This document shows positions 35,154-42,691 of a DNA stretch of 64,000 bases, piece after piece. Source of the stretch: an uncultured Oscillospiraceae bacterium. Lineage in GTDB: Bacteria > Bacillota > Clostridia > Oscillospirales > Oscillospiraceae. The DNA lies in contig CAJTVM010000002.1 of assembly GCA_910579595.1 (NCBI GenBank), forward strand, positions 1 through 64,000, given 5' to 3'. Below the pieces are notes generated by a model. It had not been told where the DNA came from. It did not search any database and saw only the letters and a program-made list of their open reading frames with translations. Positions within the stretch are counted from its first letter, which is position 1; the number at the start of each line of letters is the position of its first letter. Both the position numbers and the translations under genes were made by a program.

Positions 35154-35903
35154 TCAGCGGGTGTGGTGGGGCCGCTCCATGACCACCTTGCAGGCCTGAA
35201 GCAGCTGGGCCGTGATGTCACTGGTAAGCTTGCCCTCATACACCGTAAGGCGGGGAATCCGGTCACCCGGCTCCAAAACCACATATTTGGGGGGCAGGTG
35301 GTTCAATGTATACGCTTTCACGTCCTCCATGCACCGCTCGCAGGAGCAGAGGCCGAACATCTGGACATACTTGGGGGCCTTTTCCTCCACCAGCACCTGC
35401 ATGACGTTAATATAGCCGGGATTGACTGGCATGAGGGGTTCCTTCCACTGGACGGGGGAGCCGTCCAAACCGGCAGAGATCTCCAGCTCCACATAGTCGT
35501 CCGGGTTCTCATCCCCGCCCCCGTCCGATGCCACGGGTATGTCCAGCGCGACAAAATCCTCAATGCTCAAGGGAGATTCCTGCTCGGGCAGGGGCTCAGG
35601 CTCGGGCTCGGGCTCGGGCTCGGGCAGGGGTTCAAACATAGGCTCAAGCTCAGGCTGGGGCGCGGGAACCTCCGGGGCGGCGGAGCCCAGCTCGTTTTCC
35701 AACGCGTCCTCCAGGGCGTTTTTGATTTTCACGGAGACAGCGGCGTCGGGGGCCATGGAGGTGACGATGGGAGGGACAGGAGCTGCGGGCGCGGCAGGGG
35801 CGGCTGCCTCCGGCGCATCGTTGGCGGCAGCGGCGGGGTCGTTTTTTTTGCTCAGCAGGTTCATCACCCGCGCGGTTTTGCTGGTTTTGTTGTCCTTAGC
35901 CAT
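35154..35903 (-). CDS. ComFB-domain protein with Pro/Glu-rich linker
   Basis: The 249-residue protein has a basic N-terminus, an Ala/Pro-rich part, a Glu-Pro repeat linker (about residues 93-108) and a C-terminal domain (about 160-240) that reads INVMQVLVEEKAPKYV, GLCSCERCMEDVKAYTLNHLPPKYV. This is the ComFB family, with a three-cysteine cluster (C186, C188, C191) that may hold zinc. As I recall, ComFB-type proteins have been described as cyclic-dinucleotide receptors. It is the second gene of a minus-strand pair behind a ParA ATPase, 35 bp apart. No competence genes are nearby. Confidence 0.85.
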   Translation of the reverse strand: MAKDNKTSKTARVMNLLSKKNDPAAAANDAPEAAAPAAPAAPVPPIVTSMAPDAAVSVKIKNALEDALENELGSAAPEVPAPQPELEPMFEPLPEPEPEPEPEPLPEQESPLSIEDFVALDIPVASDGGGDENPDDYVELEISAGLDGSPVQWKEPLMPVNPGYINVMQVLVEEKAPKYVQMFGLCSCERCMEDVKAYTLNHLPPKYVVLEPGDRIPRLTVYEGKLTSDITAQLLQACKVVMERPHHTR

Positions 35904-35938
35904 GGTTGCAGATTCTCCTTACTCAAATTTACTTGGTT

Positions 35939-36751
35939 TCAGTTAAAAAACTGAGATATATATTTCAGCCTGGATTTCGGCTTGGGGCGGGGGAAGCGCT
36001 CCCCGGCCACCGCGTCGATGATGGACAGGAAGTCCTGGGCGGGGCGGGAGTCGGGCTGGTAGGTGAGCACCGTCTGCCCGTGGGCAGGGGCCATCGCCAC
36101 GCCGACGCCCCGGTGGATCTTGGCCTCAAACACCCGGCTGTCCAGCTGCTCCGCCACCACCTGGGCCATCTCCAGGATGTCCTTGGACAGGGTGAGGCGG
36201 CCGTTGAACTTGTTGATCAGAATGCCCAGCACCTTCAGATGGGGGTTGAAGGTGGCGCGTACCGTCTCAATAGTTTCCTGGAGCTGGGTGACGCCCACCA
36301 GGCTGAGCACTTCCGCCTCCATGGGAACGATAAGCCCGTCGGAGGCCACATAGGCGTTGACGGTGAGTATATTCAGCGCCGGCGGCGTGTCGATGATGAT
36401 AAAGTCGTACTTGGAGCGCACACTGGTGAGCAAGTCGCTGAGCATGAACTCCCGGCGGGGGGCGGTGAACTCCATCTCGGCGGCGGACAGCATGATGTCC
36501 GAGGGCAGCACGTCGCCATACTCGGTGGACTGGATGGCCGCCTCAATGGGGCAGTCGCCCCTGATCACGTCGTAGACGGTTTTCTCCGTGCCCACGTCCA
36601 GGCCCAGGTTGAAGCCCAGATTGCCCTGGGGATCAAGATCGATGCCCAGTACGCTGGCCCCCCGCTGGCGCAGGCCGCAAACCAGCGAAGCGGCGGTGGT
36701 GGTTTTGCCAACGCCGCCTTTTTGGTTGGTGACGGTAATGATTTGTGTCAA
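35939..36751 (-). CDS. ParA/Soj-type ATPase in flagellar cluster
   Basis: The 270-residue protein has the deviant Walker A QKGGVGKTTTAAS (about residues 9-21), Walker A-prime IDLDPQGNLGFNLG and Walker B FIIIDTPPALNILTVNAY. These are marks of ParA/Soj rather than of the MinD-like FlhG: no FlhG-type N-terminal peptide is seen. No parB, parS-like arrays or replication genes are near. It starts with TTG at 36751 after GGGAGGG. The partner gene downstream encodes a ComFB-domain protein. A role in positioning flagellar or chemotaxis assemblies is inferred from location. Confidence 0.9.
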   Translation of the reverse strand: MTQIITVTNQKGGVGKTTTAASLVCGLRQRGASVLGIDLDPQGNLGFNLGLDVGTEKTVYDVIRGDCPIEAAIQSTEYGDVLPSDIMLSAAEMEFTAPRREFMLSDLLTSVRSKYDFIIIDTPPALNILTVNAYVASDGLIVPMEAEVLSLVGVTQLQETIETVRATFNPHLKVLGILINKFNGRLTLSKDILEMAQVVAEQLDSRVFEAKIHRGVGVAMAPAHGQTVLTYQPDSRPAQDFLSIIDAVAGERFPRPKPKSRLKYISQFFN

Positions 36752-36805
36752 GGAATATTCCCTCCCTCTCTACTTCCTTGATTGCAAAAACTTGGGGAAA
36801 ACTCT

Positions 36806-36832
36806 TAAGTTAACTATACTACAGGTCGATAA
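36806..36832 (+). promoter_or_regulatory. fliD: Sigma-D (FliA)-type promoter for fliD
   Basis: TAAG (36806-36809), a 15-nt spacer and GTCGATAA (36825-36832) fit the sigma-D pattern TAAA-N15-GCCGATAA with one mismatch in each box. fliD, a class of gene known to depend on this sigma factor, starts 111 bp downstream. The sites overlap a possible minus-strand -10 (TATAGT, 36818-36813) for parA. Confidence 0.65.
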
Positions 36833-36942
36833 AAAAAAACAGAGGTAGAACAAAAAAACTCTGAAAATTTTTTGTAAAATCCCCGGCGGATATGTTTCGG
36901 CATTACTATGCCCTTGGAGTTTCGGAAAGGAGCGATCCAATT

Positions 36943-39768
36943 ATGGCATCAATTACCAGCATGGTCAACGGCACCAGTTCCCTCAGCAGTATTTACGGCA
37001 ACCGCAATGTACTCAGCGGCCTGGCCAGCGGTATGGACACCGAGTCCATGATCGAAAACGCTGTGTCCGGCATCAAGCTGAAGATCCAGAACCTGACCAA
37101 GAAGCGCACCAAGATTGAGTGGCAGCAGGAGGCCTACCGCAGCATCATCGACAAGGCGGTGAACTTCAATACCAAGTACACCTCCTATTCCTCCAAGACC
37201 AACCTGCTCAGCTCCAGCTTCTTCAACAACGCGGTGAACACCGTTGTCAAGGGCACCTACGCCGACAAGATCTCCGCCAGCGGCAGGACCACCAGCGATG
37301 TGAAGATCAACGCCGTGAAGCAGCTGGCGAAGGCCGCGTCCTATACCGTGTCCGGGGCGGGGACTGCTTTCGGCGACGTCAACGGCGGCATCACCGGTGA
37401 GGCGTTTGACATCACCGGCGAGATTCCGGTGAGCACGGTGTCCGGCTCCCTGACCTTCCAGTACGGCGGCACCAACGGCGCCACCTTTGACATCAAGTTT
37501 GACGAGCTGGAAAATTTGAACGACGTCGTGGTTTACAATGATGACGGCACAGTGAAGGAGGACGCCGGCGAGAGCGAGAAGTTCCTTCAGGCCGTCAAGA
37601 ACAAGCTGAGCGAAGTGACGTACAACTACACCAAGAATGGTTTCCAGGAAACCACCACCGCCGACAAGGCCATCAAGCTGGAGTTGGACGCGACCGGCCG
37701 CATCACCTTTTCCGACGGGCTGGGCAGCGGCAATACGGTGAAGATCAGCTCATCCACCGGCAAGATCGGGGATCTGGCGGGTAAGAACGTTCTGACAAGC
37801 CCCGGCAAGCTGACCGAGGATACCTCCGTCAAGGAGTATCTGGCTGACAAGGAGCTGGGCATTACCTTCAACGGCACCACTAAAAGGATCAAGATGAACG
37901 ATGTGCTGGAGGGCCTGGGCAACGGAGGGAACGAGGAATTCGTGGACGCGCTGAACCGGGAACTGGGCGAGGCCTTCGGCAAGGGTGAGATTGAGGCCCT
38001 TTTTGAGGACGGCAAGCTGTCCCTGACCTCCTCCGGCGAGGGTGACACCATGAGCCTGGGCGGCTCCGCGGTGGAGGCGCTGGGCTTTAAGAGCGGCGAC
38101 TCCAACTATGTCAATACCGGCAAGAAGCTGTCCGAGCTGATGAACGAGGATAACTTTGCGCGGGTGTTCTCCCAGGAGAACAAGCTGCGCGGCACCTTCA
38201 AGAATATTGACGGCAAGCCTATCGAAAAAACCAGCGGCAGCGGCGAGACATACTATGTGGACGATGCGGGCAACCGGGTGGACAAGGATGGCTTCCGCAT
38301 TACCGTCACGGGCAAGAACATTTATGACTTCCAGATCAATGACGCCCACATCAACGTCACCGAGGACACCACTTTGGAGAGCTTGGTGAATTCCATCAAT
38401 TCCAACACCAGCGCAGGGGTGAAGGTAAGCTATTCCAAGCTGACCAACGAGTTTAAGTTCACCGCCACCGAGAGCGGGTCTACCAGCAAGATCGAGTTCG
38501 GCGGCGCAGCCAAAAGTATGTTCAGCGCGCCCCAGAATCAAGCAATCAGTGGGGAAAGTAAATTCGCTGATGTCTTTGGCGTGGATTTCGGGACGGATGG
38601 CAGAAAGGAAATTACGATTGATGTCCCGGGGAACGTGACGACAAGTTTCTGGGTCAATGCTGATGACACGGTTCAGGATGTCCTGGATCAATTGAATGAT
38701 CCCAGTAGTTTCTTCGGCAGTTCGATCTCGATCAATGAACTCACCGGTGAACTTGAAGTCACCAAGGATGGAAAGAGCTGGGATTTTACGCTTCGGGAGG
38801 GCAAGGCAAGCGACAAGGACGCTCCCGAGATTAAGGTTCCGTCCAATTCCTATGCCAGCTATTCCACTGGCCAGGACGCCGTCATGGATGTAGAGATCAA
38901 CGGCAAGCGGTTTGAAAACCTGACCCGCTCCAGCAACAGCTTCGACATCGACGGGCTGACCGTCAATGTGAAGAACACCTTTGAGGCCGTGGGCAAGGAC
39001 GGCGAGGATTACGAGCCTATCACCTTTGAGACCTCCACCGACAGCGACAAGATCGTAGACGCCATCCGGGAGTTTGTCAACGACTACAACGAGATGGCTA
39101 CCGAGTTGAAGAATGCCTATTCTACGCAGCCGGCCTATAAGAACGGTACGACCCGTTATGAGCCCCTCACCGCCGAGCAGGAGGAGCAGTATACCGAAAG
39201 CGAGCTGAAGGCATACAACGAGAAGGCCAAGCAGGGCATCCTGTTCGGGGACTCCACCCTGTCCAGTATGTACAGCAAGCTGCTCAGCGCCATTACCCCG
39301 GGCGGAACTGATGGCCAGACCCTGCGGGAGATCGGCATCGGCACCTCCTACAACAATGGCATGACCACCCTGTCCCTGGATGAGGATAAGCTCCGTAACG
39401 CTTTGGAGAGTGATCCGGACAAGGTGAAGAACGCGTTTTCCAAGACGAAGGAGGGCGGATCTGCCACCGATGGCCTGATGCAGACCATGCAGAATACCCT
39501 GAACACCTACGTCAAGACCACCGGCGAACCCAAGGGCGTGCTGATCCAGCGGGCCGGCTCCACTAAGGCGTACACCTCGCTGAACAACAACAGCCTCAAA
39601 AGCCAGATGGACAGCATCGACAACCAGATCGACCGGTGGACCGACAAGATGGCCAGCCAGATCGACCGCTACACCACCCAGTTCAGCCGTCTGGAGCAGC
39701 TGATTGCCCAGATGAACTCCCAGGCCTCCGCCATGTCCGGCCTGATGGGCGGGAGTACTGGCTACTAA
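36943..39768 (+). CDS. fliD: Flagellar filament cap protein FliD
   Basis: At 941 residues this FliD is long for the family. The N-terminal part (LASGMDTESMIENAVSGIKLKIQNLTKKRTKIEWQQEAYR, shown in pieces: SGMDTESMIENAV and IEWQQEAYRSI) and the C-terminal part (DSIDNQIDRWTDKMASQIDRYTTQFSRLE, as IDNQIDRWTDKM and YTTQFSRLEQLIAQMNSQ) are typical; the extra length is in the central, surface-exposed region. It caps the filament so flagellin can polymerise. ATG 36943 has GGAAAGGAGC upstream; the frame is open back to 36892 without a better site. Bases 38521-38820 are less GC-rich than the flanks. Confidence 0.93.
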   Translation: MASITSMVNGTSSLSSIYGNRNVLSGLASGMDTESMIENAVSGIKLKIQNLTKKRTKIEWQQEAYRSIIDKAVNFNTKYTSYSSKTNLLSSSFFNNAVNTVVKGTYADKISASGRTTSDVKINAVKQLAKAASYTVSGAGTAFGDVNGGITGEAFDITGEIPVSTVSGSLTFQYGGTNGATFDIKFDELENLNDVVVYNDDGTVKEDAGESEKFLQAVKNKLSEVTYNYTKNGFQETTTADKAIKLELDATGRITFSDGLGSGNTVKISSSTGKIGDLAGKNVLTSPGKLTEDTSVKEYLADKELGITFNGTTKRIKMNDVLEGLGNGGNEEFVDALNRELGEAFGKGEIEALFEDGKLSLTSSGEGDTMSLGGSAVEALGFKSGDSNYVNTGKKLSELMNEDNFARVFSQENKLRGTFKNIDGKPIEKTSGSGETYYVDDAGNRVDKDGFRITVTGKNIYDFQINDAHINVTEDTTLESLVNSINSNTSAGVKVSYSKLTNEFKFTATESGSTSKIEFGGAAKSMFSAPQNQAISGESKFADVFGVDFGTDGRKEITIDVPGNVTTSFWVNADDTVQDVLDQLNDPSSFFGSSISINELTGELEVTKDGKSWDFTLREGKASDKDAPEIKVPSNSYASYSTGQDAVMDVEINGKRFENLTRSSNSFDIDGLTVNVKNTFEAVGKDGEDYEPITFETSTDSDKIVDAIREFVNDYNEMATELKNAYSTQPAYKNGTTRYEPLTAEQEEQYTESELKAYNEKAKQGILFGDSTLSSMYSKLLSAITPGGTDGQTLREIGIGTSYNNGMTTLSLDEDKLRNALESDPDKVKNAFSKTKEGGSATDGLMQTMQNTLNTYVKTTGEPKGVLIQRAGSTKAYTSLNNNSLKSQMDSIDNQIDRWTDKMASQIDRYTTQFSRLEQLIAQMNSQASAMSGLMGGSTGY

Positions 39769-39798
39769 TAATAACCACCCACAAAAAAGGAGTCAGAA

Positions 39799-40209
39799 AT
39801 GGATATCAAAGGCTACCAGGGTTACCAGGGCTACAAGGAGCAGGGCATCAACGATATGTCCCCCGGTGAGCTGCTGCTGCTGCTGTATGACGAGCTGGTG
39901 AAACGTCTGCTGCGGGCGGAGCTGGCCCTGGGCAAGGAGGATTACATCCTGTTTGAGGCCAGCGTGGACAGGAGCCTGGACATTGTCCGCTACCTGGACG
40001 ACACCCTGGATATGCAGTATCCCATCAGCCGGAACCTGAACCGCCTGTACGACTATTTCAGCTATGAGCTGAACCGGGTCAAAGCCGGACGGAACAAGAC
40101 CGAGCTGGAACGGGTAAAGACCATGGCCTGCGAGCTGCGGGACACCTTCCGCGAGGCGGAGAAAAACAGCGGGTGCGCTGCGGCGGAAAGCGCCGGAGGA
40201 CAGGCATGA
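39799..40209 (+). CDS. fliS: Flagellin chaperone FliS
   Basis: The 136-residue helical protein has the FliS opening MDIKGYQGYQGYKEQGINDMSPGELLLLLYDELVKRL, recognised by the MSPGELLLLLYD segment, and helices that end in an Ala/Gly tail. FliS keeps flagellin from polymerising before export. AAAAAGGAG precedes the ATG. It follows fliD directly and overlaps the next gene by four bases. No flagellin gene is in this window. Confidence 0.93.
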   Translation: MDIKGYQGYQGYKEQGINDMSPGELLLLLYDELVKRLLRAELALGKEDYILFEASVDRSLDIVRYLDDTLDMQYPISRNLNRLYDYFSYELNRVKAGRNKTELERVKTMACELRDTFREAEKNSGCAAAESAGGQA

Positions 40210-40598
40210 TTGAGAAAACAGTGATGGACGCTCTGGTGCAGATGAAGCGGACGGGAAACCTGCTCAACGAGCTGGAGGATTTGACCCAGCAGATTGGGCA
40301 GGCCATCGACAGGAATGACCAGGTGAGCCTGCAAATGCTCATTGCCATGCGGGAGGAACCGCTGGGCAAGCTCCAGGCCGCCGACCAGGCCCTGCGGGAG
40401 CAGCTGGAAGTGCTGCCGGACAAGGAGGAAGCCGCCGATCTGGCTGCTATGCTCAACGGCGGGCCTGCGGCGGATTCCGCAATGCGGGCGCAGCAGATGC
40501 TGTGCGATCAGGTTGCGGCCAACAACCGCCGCTTGAAACAGATTATTGAGCTGGACCAGCGGCTGAACAGCCGGTTGGACGCGGGCAATTCCGTGTAG
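40206..40598 (+). CDS. Small helical protein, FliT/FlgN-like chaperone candidate
   Basis: This 130-residue protein is predicted mainly alpha-helical: MKRTGNLLNELEDLTQQIGQAIDRNDQVSLQMLIAMREEPLGKL, followed by a long C-terminal helix with QVAANNRRLKQIIELDQRLNSRL. Size, helix pattern and the position right after fliS, with an ATGA overlap, fit a FliT- or FlgN-type export chaperone. Sequence identity to either is too low for a firm name. It would be produced late under the fliD promoter. Confidence 0.7.
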   Translation: MIEKTVMDALVQMKRTGNLLNELEDLTQQIGQAIDRNDQVSLQMLIAMREEPLGKLQAADQALREQLEVLPDKEEAADLAAMLNGGPAADSAMRAQQMLCDQVAANNRRLKQIIELDQRLNSRLDAGNSV

Positions 40599-40618
40599 CT
40601 GAGTGAGTTAGGATGAAA

Positions 40619-40650
40619 AATATCGGCCCGGTGACCACCGGGCCGATATT
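40619..40650 (-). terminator. Bidirectional terminator hairpin
   Basis: A 13-bp GC-rich stem with a 4-nt loop (ATATCGGCCCGGT and its complement). The longer T-run is on the minus strand, so it best serves the C39-like gene, but it probably also ends the fliD operon on the plus strand. Confidence 0.8.
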
Positions 40651-40676
40651 CCGTGCGAAGCGGAGGAAAGCCGCCG

Positions 40677-41666
40677 TTATGTATAGGGTGACCACAGCGC
40701 CCACAGCGGCGCGCCGTGATCCCGGGCGGAGGACAGCTCGTCCAGAATGATCTGAGGATCCCACAGCGTGAGGCTGTTTTCCAGGCTGTTGGCGTCGGCC
40801 ACGAGGACGTTACCCTCCGGGGTGCGTCCCCGGATGAGGATGAAGTGCCCGCCTTCGGTGAAGTGGCCGGGACCCACCAGGGCCACCAGCATTTTCCCCT
40901 GGCCCAGAGCGTCCAGCATGGCGGATGCCTCCCGGGAGGTAAATGGCTCGGCCACCAGGCCGAAGCTCCTGGCGGTGTCCAGTACAATGGAGTGGTAGGA
41001 GCCGGAACGGCTGGCCCAATAGCCGTGCTCCACCGCCCAGGCCGCCATGGTGACAGGGTCGGTGGCCGTATCGGTGAGGCTGGCCACGGCCATAGCCATT
41101 GTCGTGGGGCCGCAGCCATAGGGGCCGATGGTATCGGTGCCGTAGGGCTGATCCGCCCACTCTGGGCTGGACTGGCAGAAGTAGGTGACGTCTGTGATGC
41201 CGCCGGTGAGAATCTGCCTGCCGTCCCGCTCCAGCAGCTCAGTGACGGGCGGAGGGGTGGCGGGGACGGATGGGGCGGCGCTGTCCGCGGCGTTGGGATC
41301 GGTTGTTTCTGCGGGCGGCTTGTTGGATGTGGTGAGATCCTCCCAGAGCGCCACGGCCTGCACCCCAACCCGTGAGAAAAAGTGGGCGGCGGCGTTCCCC
41401 GCATTGTAGGCCAACTGGATGGCGGCGTTTCCGGTGTCCTGACAGAACTGGACAACGGTGCGGACGCTGGCCTGGCCCGTATCCACCACCACACCGGCGG
41501 CGTAGCGGACAGGGGAGACGATGGTTTCATAGACCTCCGGCTCGAAGTAGCGGCAGGCAGCCAGCTCCACCCCAGTGATGCACAGCAGGGCGAGGAGGAT
41601 AGCCAGCACGATAACGCGCCGCGTATGGCTGGATTTTTTTTCTTTTTTTCCCTGATGGCGGTTCAC
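40677..41666 (-). CDS. Membrane-anchored C39-like cysteine peptidase
   Basis: The 329-residue protein has a basic start, a membrane helix at about 18-37, a small stalk, a Thr/Pro/Ala-rich linker (about 115-142) and a C-terminal papain-like C39_2 domain. The likely catalytic cysteine is C185 (GPYGCGPTTMAM), the histidine H274 (GGHFILIRG), and D291/N293 follow in VADANSL. It probably acts outside the membrane, substrate unknown. It starts with GTG at 41666 after GGAGGAGGTG. It lies alone between the fliD operon and the divergent ABC gene. Confidence 0.88.
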   Translation of the reverse strand: MNRHQGKKEKKSSHTRRVIVLAILLALLCITGVELAACRYFEPEVYETIVSPVRYAAGVVVDTGQASVRTVVQFCQDTGNAAIQLAYNAGNAAAHFFSRVGVQAVALWEDLTTSNKPPAETTDPNAADSAAPSVPATPPPVTELLERDGRQILTGGITDVTYFCQSSPEWADQPYGTDTIGPYGCGPTTMAMAVASLTDTATDPVTMAAWAVEHGYWASRSGSYHSIVLDTARSFGLVAEPFTSREASAMLDALGQGKMLVALVGPGHFTEGGHFILIRGRTPEGNVLVADANSLENSLTLWDPQIILDELSSARDHGAPLWALWSPYT

Positions 41667-41733
41667 CTGCCCACCTCCTCCAGTGAAATTTGATATTTTG
41701 GCCCGCGAATTGGAAAAAGGGCATTAAATCCAG

Positions 41734-41762
41734 TTGCCCTGGCCAGGTACAAGTGTTATAAT
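41734..41762 (+). promoter_or_regulatory. Extended -10 promoter for FtsE-like gene and receptor
   Basis: TTGCCC (41734-41739), a 17-nt spacer and a perfect TATAAT (41757-41762) preceded by TGT. It is 117 bp before the ATG at 41879; the receptor gene downstream has no promoter of its own that I can see. Confidence 0.7.
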
Positions 41763-41878
41763 AAAGGATAGTCTGGGGTATGTGTCCGGACTGCTGCCTA
41801 CTATTATATCAGAAGTTTCGTCTTTTTCAATGGAAAGTATATGGACCGGCGGATTTTGCCCGACGGCAGGAGATTTGG

Positions 41879-42655
41879 ATGCCAACGATTGAATTGTACA
41901 ACGTATCAAAATTTTATAAGCCGAAGCGCCGCAAAAAGCGGTCCAAGCATATCAACATGGGCGTGGAGGAAGTGGATCTGACCATCCGGCAGGGTGAGTT
42001 CGTTTTTCTGGTGGGCAGCAGCGGTGCGGGAAAGAGCACTCTGCTCCGCCTGATCACCGGGGAAGAACGTCCCAGCCAGGGGCGGGTGTGTGTCGACCAA
42101 AAGGAAATGGGCTGGATGCTCAAGTTCAGCCGCAACCGGGCGGCCACCCTGTTCGGGAAGATTTGGCAGGATCCCACTCTGATCCGAAAAAAGACCATTG
42201 GGGAAAACTTGGCCTTGGCGTCGAAAATTGCCCTGGGACGGGAAACGCCCCAGGTGGTGGATCTCCGCATTAAAAAGGTGCTGGGCCTGGTGGGCATGAA
42301 GGGTGTGGAGAAAAAATACCCAGTGGAGCTGTCTATCGGCGAGTGCCGCCGGGTGGAGCTGGCCCGGGCGCTGATTGGGAGTCCCCCCATCCTGATTCTG
42401 GATGAGATCACCGCCAACCTGGACGATGACTGCATTTGGGATACGTTACATCTGCTCAACGACATCAACCGGAAGGGCACCACGGTGATTATGGCCACCC
42501 ACGACAGCCAGTATGTCAATATCCTGCGGCGGCGGGTGATTAGTATGTCCGGCGGCCGGGTGATCGGAGACGTTCGAAAGGGAAAATACGGTGATGTGCT
42601 GGAGAGGGAGCAAAAGCTGTCCGACCTCTCCAAGTTCAGAACCGATTTGATATAA
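41879..42655 (+). CDS. FtsE-like ABC ATPase without an FtsX partner
   Basis: The 258-residue ATPase has Walker A at 46-53 (VGSSGAGKST), a signature motif that reads LSIGECRRVELARAL instead of the usual LSGGQ, Walker B ILILDEITANLDD and the H-loop in MATHDSQYV. The TANLD part and overall length fit FtsE/MacB-like ATPases. Residues 14-24 form a Lys/Arg-rich insert before the Walker A. No ftsX or other permease gene is adjacent; the next gene is a chemoreceptor 36 bp away. ATG 41879 follows AGGAGAT; upstream in-frame codons lack a site. Confidence 0.87.
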   Translation: MPTIELYNVSKFYKPKRRKKRSKHINMGVEEVDLTIRQGEFVFLVGSSGAGKSTLLRLITGEERPSQGRVCVDQKEMGWMLKFSRNRAATLFGKIWQDPTLIRKKTIGENLALASKIALGRETPQVVDLRIKKVLGLVGMKGVEKKYPVELSIGECRRVELARALIGSPPILILDEITANLDDDCIWDTLHLLNDINRKGTTVIMATHDSQYVNILRRRVISMSGGRVIGDVRKGKYGDVLEREQKLSDLSKFRTDLI

Positions 42656-42691
42656 AGAACACCAGTTAAGAAATTTAGGAGGAAAGAGTCC

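Noticed and set aside
35939..36751. FlhG (FleN) as the name for the ParA-type ATPase
   Set aside because: The Walker A region and the DPQGN motif are of ParA/Soj type, the FlhF-interacting N-terminus is absent, and flhF is missing.
36752..36942. A partition site or replication origin near parA
   Set aside because: There is no parB, no parS-like palindrome and no DnaA-box cluster in the region; the AT-rich gap is explained by divergent promoters.
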